Made by a program: the position numbers and the translations under genes
The notes under the pieces: generated by a model
What the model saw: only the letters and a program-made list of their open reading frames with translations
Told to the model about the DNA's origin: nothing
Database searches by the model: none
In this document: positions 31,068-40,345 of the stretch, in pieces
Numbering within the stretch: position 1 is the first letter of the stretch
How the letters are laid out: every line of letters begins with the position of its first letter
DNA from: Herbaspirillum rhizosphaerae_A
Lineage (GTDB): Bacteria > Pseudomonadota > Gammaproteobacteria > Burkholderiales > Burkholderiaceae_D
Assembly: GCF_046025915.1 (NCBI RefSeq)
Contig: NZ_JAQQFR010000011.1
Location: 1 to 64,000, forward strand
Length of the DNA: 64,000 nucleotides
Direction of reading: 5' to 3'

Positions 31068-32345
31068 GTGACTTCCACCCCAGCAGCATCTACCAACAAT
31101 CATCCTCCGTCGGAAACCGACTCTTCCTATGCCGTCGTGCGCCTGCTGATCACGCTGGTACTGATGGTCATCGGCGCCAGCGGCATGTATGTCGTGGCCG
31201 TTGTGCTGCCGGCCGTACAGGCTGAATTCGGTGTCGCGCGCGGTGTGGCGTCAATGCCTTATACCTTGTCGATGATCGGTTTCGGCATCGGCGGCATGCT
31301 CATGGGCAAGCTGGCGGATCGTTTCGGCGTGATGATTCCCTTGCTGGTGGGGGCTGTCTGTCTGGGGCTTGGCTTCATCCTTGCCGCCATGGCACCGAAC
31401 ATTATTGTCTTCACGCTGGCGCATGGTTTGCTGATCGGTTTATGCGGCAGCTCGGCGACGTTTTCGCCACTGATCGCCGACACCTCGTTGTGGTTCGTGC
31501 GCCGTCGCGGCATCGCCGTCGCTGTCTGCGCCAGCGGCAACTATCTGGGCGGCGCCATCTGGCCGCCGATCGTGCAGCATTTCGTTGAGACGGTCGGTTG
31601 GCGTCAGACGTATATCGGCCTGGGCATCGTCTGCTTCCTCGTCATGGGCAGTCTGGCCTTGCTGATGCGCCGTCGTCCACCGATCGCCTCGAAAGCGGCC
31701 GCACGTGGCGGTGTCGATCTGTCGTCCGAGCGGCCTTTCGGTTTGCCGATGGGCAAAGCGCAGCTGTTGCTATGCGTCGCCGGCGTAGCCTGTTGTGTAG
31801 CGATGGCCATGCCGCAAGTGCATATCGTCGCGTACTGTGGTGACCTCGGTTACGGTGCTGCGCGCGGGGCGCAGATGTTGTCGCTGATGCTGGCCTGTGG
31901 CGTGGTCAGCCGCCTGATTTCCGGGCTGATCTGCGATCGTATTGGCGGTTTGCGCACGCTGTTGCTGGGCTCCGCCCTGCAAGGCATCGCTTTGCTGCTA
32001 TTCCTGCCATTTGACGGATTGGCGTCACTGTATGTCATCTCCGCGCTGTTCGGCTTGTTCCAGGGCGGTATCTTGCCGTCCTACGCCATCATTGTGCGCG
32101 AATATTTCCCCGCACGAGAAGCCGGCGGCCGCGTCGGTGCGGTCATCATGTGTACCATGCTTGGCATGGCGCTGGGTGGGTGGATGTCGGGCCAGATTTT
32201 CGATCTGACCGGCTCCTATCATGCGGCTTTCCTCAATGGCATTCTCTGGAATCTGCTCAACCTCGGCATCGGCGTTTTTTTGCTGCGACGGACATTGCGC
32301 AAGCACGATGGTGGCAGCGCCAGCTTGCAAGGCGCAAGCGCGTAA
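31068..32345 (+). CDS. Major facilitator superfamily transporter
   Basis: A 425-residue permease with about 12 transmembrane helices. The loop between helices 2 and 3 is GKLADRFGVM, the MFS motif A. GTG at 31068 is preferred because GGAG lies 9 bases upstream; an ATG at 31017 would add 17 residues without a ribosome site. It resembles bacterial MFS permeases of the oxalate/formate or cyanate group, but the substrate cannot be predicted. Confidence 0.85.
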   Translation: MTSTPAASTNNHPPSETDSSYAVVRLLITLVLMVIGASGMYVVAVVLPAVQAEFGVARGVASMPYTLSMIGFGIGGMLMGKLADRFGVMIPLLVGAVCLGLGFILAAMAPNIIVFTLAHGLLIGLCGSSATFSPLIADTSLWFVRRRGIAVAVCASGNYLGGAIWPPIVQHFVETVGWRQTYIGLGIVCFLVMGSLALLMRRRPPIASKAAARGGVDLSSERPFGLPMGKAQLLLCVAGVACCVAMAMPQVHIVAYCGDLGYGAARGAQMLSLMLACGVVSRLISGLICDRIGGLRTLLLGSALQGIALLLFLPFDGLASLYVISALFGLFQGGILPSYAIIVREYFPAREAGGRVGAVIMCTMLGMALGGWMSGQIFDLTGSYHAAFLNGILWNLLNLGIGVFLLRRTLRKHDGGSASLQGASA

Positions 32346-32466
32346 ATAGCGATCGGACATATTGGTTTGATTTAGCGGCGCGCCTGCATTACGCTATCGG
32401 CATTGCAGGCAGCCGCCTGCGAGCGTTTGTCTTTCTTCGCTGGCCGCCGCGCCGGAAAGCTCCACC

Positions 32467-33147
32467 ATGCTGATCATTTTCCTCAAGGCCGTCTTGCTGA
32501 TACCGGTGACCTTGCTGCCGATTCTTAATCCTTTCGGCATTGCACCGGTTTTCGCCAATTTGATTGGCGACGTGCCGCGCCAGGTTGAAAATCGTGTTGC
32601 CCGCCAGGTGGCGATCAATTGCTGGTTCATGCTCGTCGGCGCGATCTTCATCGGCTCGCATGTGCTGACCTTCTTCGGTATTTCCCTGCCCATCGTACGG
32701 ATTGGCGGCGGGCTTTTGGTAGCCGTATCGGGATGGCGCTTGCTGAGCGATAACGAGCAAGAGTCGTCGATCAAGACGCAGGTTGCGAAAACCTATGACG
32801 ATGAGTCCAACGAAGAACTGAAGGCACGCAGTTTCTATCCGATCAGCTTTCCGCTGACGGTCGGTCCTGGCACGATTGCGGCTTCCATCACGCTTGGTGC
32901 AAATACCCCGGCGCGACTGGTGGACTGGGTCATGTCGATCGGCAGTGCCGCCGTCGGATCGGCTTTGACAGTGCTGGTGGTATATCTGTGCTATCGCTCG
33001 GCCAACAAGATTGTGAGTTTGCTGGGACGACTGGGCACCATGGTGGTGCTGCGCCTGTCCGCTTTCATCCTGTTGTGCATCGGGATACAGATTTTCTGGT
33101 CGGGCTTCACCGGCTTGCTGGTCGAAACGGGTTTGTTGCCGCCTTGA
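32467..33147 (+). CDS. MarC-family integral membrane protein
   Basis: A 226-residue protein with six hydrophobic helices. It has the family blocks LPILNPFGIAPVF near the N-terminus and ISFPLTVGPGTIAASI in the middle. Despite the name, MarC proteins have no proven role in antibiotic resistance. It converges with the next gene, with only seven bases between the two stop codons. Confidence 0.9.
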   Translation: MLIIFLKAVLLIPVTLLPILNPFGIAPVFANLIGDVPRQVENRVARQVAINCWFMLVGAIFIGSHVLTFFGISLPIVRIGGGLLVAVSGWRLLSDNEQESSIKTQVAKTYDDESNEELKARSFYPISFPLTVGPGTIAASITLGANTPARLVDWVMSIGSAAVGSALTVLVVYLCYRSANKIVSLLGRLGTMVVLRLSAFILLCIGIQIFWSGFTGLLVETGLLPP

Positions 33148-33154
33148 TAAAAAA

Positions 33155-33769
33155 TCAGTGGAGCAGACCGCGCTCGCCCAGCAGATCCTGTATCAGTTCA
33201 AGTCGCAGTACGGGATTGTCGAGTGCCAATAGGTTTTGTTTTTGCTCCACACTCATCGGCAGCATTTCGCTCCAGCGGTTGGCAACCCAGCCGCAATCAT
33301 CCAGACGGTAGGGCGTCGCGACGGGGATATCACTTTCCGGGATCGAATGATTTTTCAGCGACGCCAGCAGGTTCATCAAGGCGGTTACGGTGTTTTGCAA
33401 TTCTTCCGGCACGGCAACGGTCTGGTCTTTCTCAAGCGGTTCGACCTGCGCCATCCACAATCCATGTTTGAGCTGCTCTTTGGACGTCACCCGAAAGCGC
33501 GTGGTGCCGCTGCAGGAAATGCGCAGCAAGCCCTGTACCGGCGCGGACCACTCATTGATATGCGCCAGCGTGCCGACCGAGACGAAGGTTTCCACCTGGC
33601 CGGGCCGCCGCACTTCATTGCCTGACGTCAGTGCCACCACGCCGAACGCCGTGCCGTTGGCGATGCACTTGTTGATCATATCCAGATAACGCACCTCAAA
33701 AATCTGCAGAGGAAGGCGGCCATCCGGAAAGAGGGCAGAGCCCAGCGGAAAAAGCGGGATGGTGTTCAT
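33155..33769 (-). CDS. Lon N-terminal substrate-binding domain protein
   Basis: A 204-residue protein equal to the N-terminal (PUA-like) domain of Lon protease without ATPase or protease parts. It begins IPLFPLGSALFPDGRLPLQIFEVRY, the family signature. The function of stand-alone versions is unknown. The ATG at 33769 gives the clean N-terminus; a start nine residues upstream is possible. Confidence 0.88.
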   Translation of the reverse strand: MNTIPLFPLGSALFPDGRLPLQIFEVRYLDMINKCIANGTAFGVVALTSGNEVRRPGQVETFVSVGTLAHINEWSAPVQGLLRISCSGTTRFRVTSKEQLKHGLWMAQVEPLEKDQTVAVPEELQNTVTALMNLLASLKNHSIPESDIPVATPYRLDDCGWVANRWSEMLPMSVEQKQNLLALDNPVLRLELIQDLLGERGLLH

Positions 33770-33834
33770 GAACTGAATTTGCCTGATGATGTTCAAGTAG
33801 TCACCTATGTTTTTCTATGCGCATCGGCATGCGG

Positions 33835-35397
33835 TCATGTCCGTAACACATAGCGATTTTCGCTGATGCATTCATAGCGCTGCACGATGTAGCCGTTGTC
33901 GTCGACGCTTTCCAGATAAACGTCAAACTGCCACAGCCGTGCCATGTGACGCAGGACTTCATTGGTGCTCTCGCCCAGCGAACGTCCATCGCTGCGGAAA
34001 TGGCGCAAGGTCAGGCTGCGGTTGCCGCGCGTGTTGACCGACCAGACCTGAATATTCGGCTCGCGATGATTGATATCGTACTGGCGTGACAGGGCTTGCC
34101 GCACATATTGATAACCGCTCTGATTGTGAATCGCGGAGACTTCCAACTCACTGCGGCTTTCATCGTCCAGCACCGCAAACATGCGCATGTCGCGCATCAG
34201 TTTGGGCGATAGATATTGCGCGACGAAACTCTCATCCTTGAAGTTGCGCATGACGTAATGCAAGGTATCCAGCCAGTTGCTGCCGGCCATGTCGGGAAAC
34301 CATTCCCTGTCTTCGTCGGTAGGATTTTCGCAGATGCGGCGAATGTCGCTCATCATTGAAAAGCCCAGCGCGTAAGGATTGATGCCGTTGTAATAAGGCT
34401 TGGTGATTGGCGGCTGAAACACCACGTTGCTGTGCGAATGCAGGAATTCCATCATGAAGCCGTCGGTCAGCTTGCCTTGGTCATACATCGTGTTGAGCAA
34501 GGTGTAATGCCAGAACGTCGCCCAGCCTTCATTCATGACCTGCGTTTGCCGTTGCGGATAAAAATACTGGCCGACCTTGCGCACGATGCGGATGACTTCT
34601 CGCTCCCATGATTCCAGCAGCGGCGCATTTTTTTCCGCGAAATACAGCAAATTTTCTTGCGGCTCGGAAGGAAAGCGTTCTTCGGCTTGCGTGGCAGCGG
34701 TTTCTTTCTTCGCCGGCAAGGTCCGCCACAGCTCATTGACTTGCGATTGCGCGTAGGTTTCGCGTTCGCGCTGCTGCGCACGTTCTTGTGCGAGCGACAT
34801 GCGCTGTGGGCGTTTATAGCGGTCGACGCCATAGTTCATCAGGGCATGGCAGGAGTCCAGCAGTTCTTCCACGCGGTCAAAGCCATAGCGTTCTTCGCAT
34901 TCGGCAATATAACCTTTGGCGTAGACCAGATAATCGATGATGGCGCTGGCGTCGGTCCACAGCTGGAACAGGTAGTTGCCCTTGAAAAACGAGTTGTGAC
35001 CATACGCCGCATGCGCCACTACCAGCGCTTGCATCGTCATCGTGTTCTCTTCCATCAGATAGGCGATGCACGGATTGGAGTTGATCACGATCTCGTAAGC
35101 CAAGCCCATCTGGCCACGCTTGTAGTCGCGCTCGGTCGACAGGAAATGTTTGCCGAACGACCAGTGGCGGTAATTGACCGGCATGCCTGAGGACGCGTAG
35201 GCATCCATCATCTGTTCGGCGGAAATGATCTCCAGCTGGATCGGATAGATATCCAGTTTGTAGCTTGCCGCCACCTTGGCGATTTCTTCGTTGTAGCGCT
35301 CGATCAGCTCGAAGCTCCAGTCCGAAGGGCAGGGCAGGGGATCATGTTTCGTCGGCGGCGATGGAGGCACAGGCGGCGTGTTCAGTCGCGTATTCAT
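33835..35397 (-). CDS. spoVR: SpoVR family protein (YcgB)
   Basis: A 520-residue cytoplasmic protein of the SpoVR/YcgB family. Key blocks are YPIQLEIISAEQMMDAYASSG near residue 52, YRHWSFGKHF, and HAAYGHNSFFKGNYLF. In Bacillus the homologue affects the spore cortex. In Gram-negatives it is linked to the PrkA-YeaH stress group without sporulation. Its ATG overlaps the yeaH stop by four bases (ATGA), so the pair is translationally coupled. Confidence 0.93.
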   Translation of the reverse strand: MNTRLNTPPVPPSPPTKHDPLPCPSDWSFELIERYNEEIAKVAASYKLDIYPIQLEIISAEQMMDAYASSGMPVNYRHWSFGKHFLSTERDYKRGQMGLAYEIVINSNPCIAYLMEENTMTMQALVVAHAAYGHNSFFKGNYLFQLWTDASAIIDYLVYAKGYIAECEERYGFDRVEELLDSCHALMNYGVDRYKRPQRMSLAQERAQQRERETYAQSQVNELWRTLPAKKETAATQAEERFPSEPQENLLYFAEKNAPLLESWEREVIRIVRKVGQYFYPQRQTQVMNEGWATFWHYTLLNTMYDQGKLTDGFMMEFLHSHSNVVFQPPITKPYYNGINPYALGFSMMSDIRRICENPTDEDREWFPDMAGSNWLDTLHYVMRNFKDESFVAQYLSPKLMRDMRMFAVLDDESRSELEVSAIHNQSGYQYVRQALSRQYDINHREPNIQVWSVNTRGNRSLTLRHFRSDGRSLGESTNEVLRHMARLWQFDVYLESVDDNGYIVQRYECISENRYVLRT

Positions 35398-36659
35398 GCA
35401 TGGACCTGTTTTTCAAAAAGTTCACGGAAGACCGGATAGATTTCAGCAGAAGACTGCACTTTTTTCATCGCAAAATGCGGGTGTTCGGACAGCAGCTGCG
35501 TGTACTCGGTCCACAGGTTTTGCTCCGGCTCGGCCACTTGAATATAGGCGAAGTAGCGGCACATCGGGAGGATGGCTTCTTCCAGAATGCTCCGGCATTT
35601 TGGTGAGTCGTCGTTCCAGTTGTCGCCATCGGACGCTTGCGCGCCATAGATATTCCATTCGCTGGCCGGGTAGCGTGTCTTGATGATGTCCTGCATCAGT
35701 TCAAGCGCACTCGACACGACGGTGCCGCCGCTTTCCTGCGAATGGAAGAAGGTGTCTTCATCGACCTCGTCGGCACGCGTGTGATGACGGATGAAAACCA
35801 CTTCGATGTGTTCATAATTGCGCGTCAGGAACAGGTACAGCAGGATGAAGAATCGTTTCGACAGATCCTTGCGTTGCTCATCCATCGAGCCCGACACGTC
35901 CATCACGCAAAACATCACGGCACGGCTCGACGGTTGCGGCTGGCGCACACGATTGACGTAGCGCAGGTCGAAGGGATCAATGAAAGGAATGCGCCAGATG
36001 CGGGCCTTGAGGTGATGAATTTCTTCTTCCAGCAACAGAATCTCCGGACGTCTGTCTTCCGGATCCTTTTTCATATCGCACAGTTGTTCTTCCAGCTCAC
36101 GCAGTTTGGCCACCAACGGCCCACCGAGCGCAATGCGTCGGCCCAGTGAACTGCGTAGCGAACGCACGATGTCGATGTTGGCGGGAGAGCCGTCGACCGA
36201 ATAACCGGCGCGCATGTTCTTCCAGTTGGGAATCGACATGAGGTTGGTCTGGATCAGGCGCGGTAACTCCAGGTCTTCGAAGAAGTACTGCATGAATTCT
36301 TCACGCGACAACTCGAAGGTGAATTCGTCCTGGCCTTCACCTTCATTGCTGGCGGTGCTGCGGCCATCGCCGGAACCACCGCTGCGGCGTGGGATACGGT
36401 CGCCCTGCAGATAATCCTGATTGCCGGGATGCACGATTTCACGCTTGCCGCCACGGCCATGATGGAATGCCGGTTCGGAAATGTCCTTGCGTGGAATGCT
36501 GATGCTCTTGGAGCTTTCGATGTCCTTGATACTCCGATCGCGTACCGCTTCGGTAACGGAACGCCGGATATCGCTGCGAAAGCGGCGTAGAAACCGCTCC
36601 CGGTTGGCGATGCTTTTATTCTTGCCAGCTAGCCTACGGTCGATTATCTGATGGAGCAA
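35394..36659 (-). CDS. yeaH: YeaH/YhbH family protein (DUF444)
   Basis: A 421-residue protein with a C-terminal von Willebrand A-like part that has a MIDAS-type motif (CVMDVSGSMDE). The N-terminal part is basic (IDRRLAGKNKSIANRERFLRRF) and typical of YeaH. It starts with TTG at 36659; GGGAG seven bases upstream and the matching N-terminus support this. In other bacteria it works with PrkA and YcgB in starvation and stress. A 143-bp palindrome separates it from prkA. Confidence 0.92.
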   Translation of the reverse strand: MLHQIIDRRLAGKNKSIANRERFLRRFRSDIRRSVTEAVRDRSIKDIESSKSISIPRKDISEPAFHHGRGGKREIVHPGNQDYLQGDRIPRRSGGSGDGRSTASNEGEGQDEFTFELSREEFMQYFFEDLELPRLIQTNLMSIPNWKNMRAGYSVDGSPANIDIVRSLRSSLGRRIALGGPLVAKLRELEEQLCDMKKDPEDRRPEILLLEEEIHHLKARIWRIPFIDPFDLRYVNRVRQPQPSSRAVMFCVMDVSGSMDEQRKDLSKRFFILLYLFLTRNYEHIEVVFIRHHTRADEVDEDTFFHSQESGGTVVSSALELMQDIIKTRYPASEWNIYGAQASDGDNWNDDSPKCRSILEEAILPMCRYFAYIQVAEPEQNLWTEYTQLLSEHPHFAMKKVQSSAEIYPVFRELFEKQVHA

Positions 36660-36679
36660 ATCCGTTCTCCCGCTGGTGA

Positions 36680-36822
36680 GAATCTGTTTTGGATCCTACT
36701 GCGAGGCCATGATTCGATGCCGTACGGTGCTCGGAATCCTCGTGTACTTGAGTACACTCCGGTATCCTGCGCTCCGGTCGTCATCGGCTGATGGCCTCTC
36801 GCTACGGATCGAAAACAGATTC
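36680..36822. repeat. 143-bp imperfect palindrome between prkA and yeaH
   Basis: The outer arms GAATCTGTTTT (36680-36690) and AAAACAGATTC (36812-36822) match perfectly. Inner blocks also pair (for example AGGCCAT with ATGGCCT), and the centre is GTGTACT-TG-AGTACAC (36742-36757). The transcript would fold into one long hairpin. It lies in the 221-base gap between prkA and yeaH, both on the minus strand. Confidence 0.8.
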
Positions 36823-36880
36823 CGAAGGCAGATTGCCATTTAAATGCCGTTGCATTTCATGGGCAAGCTGCTCCCTGATT

Positions 36881-38803
36881 TCAAGAGGATTTGCGTACGC
36901 GCAAATACCATTCGCACAGCAGCCGCACCTGTTTCGGTGTGTAGCCTTTGCTGACCATGCGATTGACGAAGTCTTCGTGCTTTTGCATTTCTTCGGTCGA
37001 ACCCTTGGCGTTGAAAGAGATCACCGGCAGCAAATCCTCGGTGTTGGAGAACATTTTCTTCTCGATCACCACGCGCAGCTTTTCGTAACTGGTCCACAGC
37101 GGGTTCTTGCCACCGTTGTTCACGCGTGCGCGCAGGACGAAGTTGACGATCTCGTTGCGGAAATCTTTCGGATTGCTGATGCCGGCCGGTTTCTCGATCT
37201 TTTCCAGTTCAGCATTCAGAGACGCGCGATCAAAACTCTCACCGGTGTCGTGATCGCGGAATTCCTGATCCTGGATCCAGAAGTCGGCATACGTCACGTA
37301 ACGGTCGAATACGTTCTGGCCGTATTCGGAATACGACTCCAGATAGGCGGTCTGAATTTCCTTGCCGATGAATTCTGCATAGCGCGAGGCCAGCGTGTCC
37401 TTGACGAAGGAGAGATACTTTTGCTCCTGTTCGGGTGGGAACTGCTCGCGCTCGATCTGCTGCTCCAGTATGTACATCAGGTGCACAGGATTGGCGGCGA
37501 TTTCGGTCGTGTCGAAGTTGAACACGCGCGACAGGATCTTGAACGCGAAGCGCGTCGAGATGCCGGTCATGCCTTCGTCGACGCCGGCGTAGTCGCGGTA
37601 TTCCTGGTACGACTTGGCCTTGGGGTCGGTGTCCTTCAGGTTCTCACCGTCGTAGACCTGCATCTTGGAAATCAGGCTGGAGTTTTCCGGCTCGCCCAAT
37701 CGAGTGAGGATGGAAAACTGCGCCATCATCTTCAGCGTACCCGGTGCGCAGATGGCCTTGGCCAGCGAAGAAGTCCGCAGCAGCTTGTCGTAGATGCGGA
37801 TTTCTTCCGACACACGCAGGCAGTACGGCACCTTGACGATGTAGATACGATCCAGCAGCGCTTCGTTGTTCTTGTTGTTGCGGAAGGCCTTCCACTCCGA
37901 TTCGTTCGAGTGAGCCAAAATGACGCCGTCGAATGGAATCGCGCCAAAGCCTTCGGTGCCCTTGAAGTTGCCTTCCTGAGTCGCCGTCAACAATGGATGC
38001 AAGACCTTGATCGGCGCCTTGAACATTTCGACGAATTCCAGCAAGCCCTGATTCGACAGGCACAGGCCGCCGGAATAGCTGTAGGCGTCAGCATCATCCT
38101 GCGAGTATTGCTCGAGCTTGCGGATGTCGACCTTGCCGACCAGCGTAGAGATGTCCTGATTGTTTTCGTCGCCCGGTTCGGTCTTGGAAATCGCGATCTG
38201 ACGCAGGATCGACGGATAGCGTTTGACCACGCGGAACTGGCGGATATCGCCATTGAATTCGTGCAGGCGTTTGACTGCCCAAGGGCTCAGGATGGATTTG
38301 AGATAGCGGCGCGGAATGCCGAACTGCTCTTCCAGAATTTGTCCGTCTTCTTCGTAGTCGAACAATCCCAGCGGCGATTCATTCACCGGCGAACCCTTGA
38401 TCGAATAGAAGGGAATGTGCTCCATGAGCTGTTTGAGGCGCTCGGCGATGGACGACTTGCCGCCGCCGACCGGGCCCAGCAGATAGAGGATCTGCTTCTT
38501 TTCTTCCAGGCCTTGTGCGGCATGGCGGAAATAAGCGACCACTTGCTCGATGACTTCTTCTGCGCCGTAGAATTCTTTGAAGGCCGGATAAACCTTGATG
38601 ACCTTGTTGGCGAACAAGCGAGACAAACGAGGATCTTCGCGCGTGTCGACCTTCTCAGGTTCGCCAATCGCCATCAGCATGCGTTCTGCCGCCGATGCAT
38701 ACACAGCCGGATCGTTCTTGCAAAGACTCAGGTACTCTTCGAGCGAAAATTCTTCTTCTCTGGTTTTGTCAAAGCGACTCGCAAAGCTGCTGTAGATATC
38801 CAT
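36881..38803 (-). CDS. prkA: PrkA family serine protein kinase
   Basis: A 640-residue protein with an N-terminal AAA+ ATPase domain (Walker A GPVGGGKSS at residues 110-118) and a C-terminal PrkA kinase-like domain. In E. coli (YeaG) it acts in nitrogen starvation and stationary phase; whether it is mainly a kinase or an AAA+ protease is debated. A strong ribosome site (GGAGGTG) precedes the ATG. It heads the prkA-yeaH-spoVR group. The opposite strand has a long shadow frame. Confidence 0.95.
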   Translation of the reverse strand: MDIYSSFASRFDKTREEEFSLEEYLSLCKNDPAVYASAAERMLMAIGEPEKVDTREDPRLSRLFANKVIKVYPAFKEFYGAEEVIEQVVAYFRHAAQGLEEKKQILYLLGPVGGGKSSIAERLKQLMEHIPFYSIKGSPVNESPLGLFDYEEDGQILEEQFGIPRRYLKSILSPWAVKRLHEFNGDIRQFRVVKRYPSILRQIAISKTEPGDENNQDISTLVGKVDIRKLEQYSQDDADAYSYSGGLCLSNQGLLEFVEMFKAPIKVLHPLLTATQEGNFKGTEGFGAIPFDGVILAHSNESEWKAFRNNKNNEALLDRIYIVKVPYCLRVSEEIRIYDKLLRTSSLAKAICAPGTLKMMAQFSILTRLGEPENSSLISKMQVYDGENLKDTDPKAKSYQEYRDYAGVDEGMTGISTRFAFKILSRVFNFDTTEIAANPVHLMYILEQQIEREQFPPEQEQKYLSFVKDTLASRYAEFIGKEIQTAYLESYSEYGQNVFDRYVTYADFWIQDQEFRDHDTGESFDRASLNAELEKIEKPAGISNPKDFRNEIVNFVLRARVNNGGKNPLWTSYEKLRVVIEKKMFSNTEDLLPVISFNAKGSTEEMQKHEDFVNRMVSKGYTPKQVRLLCEWYLRVRKSS

Positions 38804-39317
38804 ACCACCTCCGTAACTTCAATGAGACAACAAATTGCAAATTGAATACGTGCGTTATGTTCTTAGATTTATCGACCGCGTTTCCTGAGTACTGCCTCTG
38901 ATCATTTTCATTAGCGTGTGCGCGCTTGAATTTTTCAACTTTGCACACCTGAGAATTTCGACCAGAAAATCAAATTTTCGTTTTTATTCTATTCCTTTTT
39001 CGTAGAGCGAACGCGCTACATTTGGTTTCAGCGTACTGCGAAATCATTTTCCTATATTCAAAAACACCCGGCGTTTTGCCAGCCATCTTTTCGATATGCC
39101 AAAGCGTCTGATTTTTGGAAGAATTTGTTACGTGTATCCCTATTCCCTAAATGGTTGAAAGAGAACGCCGGTTGACCTAGCTGGAAGATTTGTCCGGCAG
39201 AACGCACAAGCGAATCAGCGACGGGCTTGCAGGGATGCTTGCGATGACTTTTTTATCTACCGCTTTCCTGCTTCAGGGGCGATGCAAGTTTGATGCCGGG
39301 CGGTGATAGAGGTGGCG

Positions 39318-39425
39318 ATGCAGTTCGGTAAGAGTCTTCAGCGCATTTTAAAAAGTTGTTGTTTGGCACTTTTTGTATTGTTGCTTTTTTGCCATGTGAC
39401 CAGTGCGCCACGCTCAGTGCGATAG
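39318..39425 (+). CDS. Possible small membrane or secreted peptide
   Basis: A 35-codon frame with GAGG five bases before the ATG. The product has a basic start (KSLQRILK), a hydrophobic core (CCLALFVLLLFC) and a short polar end, the form of a signal peptide or a tiny single-span protein. It is not recognised. It could be a chance frame. Confidence 0.3.
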   Translation: MQFGKSLQRILKSCCLALFVLLLFCHVTSAPRSVR

Positions 39426-39563
39426 CTTATGGTCTATGTCTTTTGTCTTGCTGATAGCAAAAAGATCGACTTTCTCTGGGGTGGAGGCGCTTTTTGATGC
39501 CTGCGGCACGCAAGGCAGACTTCCCGGGGCTACCAGCCGGAAAGGCGGAAAGTGGATAAGTCA

Positions 39564-39593
39564 TTGACAAACAAGTGAAAAATGCAGTCTAAT
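39564..39593 (+). promoter_or_regulatory. Probable rpmH promoter
   Basis: A perfect TTGACA at 39564-39569 and TCTAAT at 39588-39593 with 18 bases between them, about 160 bases before rpmH. The leader is therefore long. Confidence 0.65.
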
Positions 39594-39754
39594 TCAGGGT
39601 TCACCATCCGTTGAATTGCGTTCGTGCTGTGGCCTTGCGGTTTCGGCTCTCAAATGTCTCCGATCTGTATAAAGAGACACGCGCAAAAAAACAGAAATTC
39701 CGCGGAGATTCCGAAGTATTTTTGCCGATTATTGATTAAGTAAGCGAGTCCAAC

Positions 39755-39892
39755 ATGAAACGTACCTACCAACCTTCCGTCGTGCGTCGTAAGCGTACCC
39801 ACGGTTTCCGCGCACGCATGGCAACCCGTGGTGGCCGCGCTGTGATCAACGCACGCCGCGCCAAGGGCCGTAAGCGTCTGGCAGCGGTTTAA
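39755..39892 (+). CDS. rpmH: 50S ribosomal protein L34
   Basis: A 45-residue, highly basic ribosomal protein. It starts MKRTYQPSVVRRKRTHGFRA and ends GRKRLAAV, matching the family along its full length. It precedes rnpA by 42 bases, the standard arrangement. dnaA, which is often found divergent to it, is not adjacent here. Confidence 0.97.
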   Translation: MKRTYQPSVVRRKRTHGFRARMATRGGRAVINARRAKGRKRLAAV

Positions 39893-39934
39893 TACCTGCT
39901 CCATACAACGCCAGAAAAGTGCGCTGCTGTTTGT

Positions 39935-40345
39935 GTGACAGGCGATCCTTCCTATCTCTACTCACGCGATCAGCGAATCGTTAAAACGGATGAGTTTTCA
40001 TCCGTTTTTCGTTTGCGACCGGTGTATCGTACAGCGCATTTCGTACTGTATGCCCGCAACAACGACTTGCCGCTAGCCCGTCTGGGTGTCGTCGCCGCCA
40101 AACGTATGGCGCCGCGCGCGGTCACCCGGAACACGATCAAACGCGTTACCCGCGAATTGTTCCGGCAAACGGCATTGGCATTGCCTCAGGTAGATTGCAT
40201 TGTGCGTTTGTCGAAGCCGGTCAACAGCAAGAGCGGGCCGGCGACCAACGCGAAACTGAAAGCGGAATTGCGCGAAGAGCTGTCACAGTTGTTCACCTTT
40301 TTGCTGAACGCGACAGCCTTTGCCAGGAAGCCAGGAAATAAGTGA
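39935..40345 (+). CDS. rnpA: Ribonuclease P protein component
   Basis: The 136-residue protein subunit of RNase P, which helps the RNA subunit trim the 5' ends of tRNAs. The RNP signature is RLGVVAAKRMAPRAVTRNTIKR. It starts with GTG at 39935 with little ribosome site, which suggests coupling to rpmH. Its TGA overlaps the yidD ATG by one base. Confidence 0.93.
   Translation: MTGDPSYLYSRDQRIVKTDEFSSVFRLRPVYRTAHFVLYARNNDLPLARLGVVAAKRMAPRAVTRNTIKRVTRELFRQTALALPQVDCIVRLSKPVNSKSGPATNAKLKAELREELSQLFTFLLNATAFARKPGNK

Larger units (their letters stand above)
38804..39754. other. Long intergenic region between prkA and rpmH
   Basis: This 951-bp gap separates two divergent operons. It should hold the prkA promoter on the minus strand, but no sigma-70 or sigma-54 site was convincing. 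The right end has the rpmH promoter (39564-39593). A possible 35-codon gene lies at 39318-39425. In many betaproteobacteria oriC and dnaA lie next to rpmH. Here only one near-match to a DnaA box (AGTGGATAA, 39551-39559) was found. Confidence 0.6.

Noticed and set aside
33835..38803. Sporulation genes (SpoVR, PrkA)
   Set aside because: The names come from Bacillus; in Gram-negatives this trio is a stress and starvation group and does not imply sporulation.
36791..38845. 684-codon plus-strand frame opposite prkA
   Set aside because: PrkA on the minus strand is full length with a strong ribosome site; the opposite frame shows no domain.
38804..39754. Replication origin upstream of rpmH
   Set aside because: Only one near-match DnaA box (AGTGGATAA, 39551-39559) was found, and dnaA is not adjacent.
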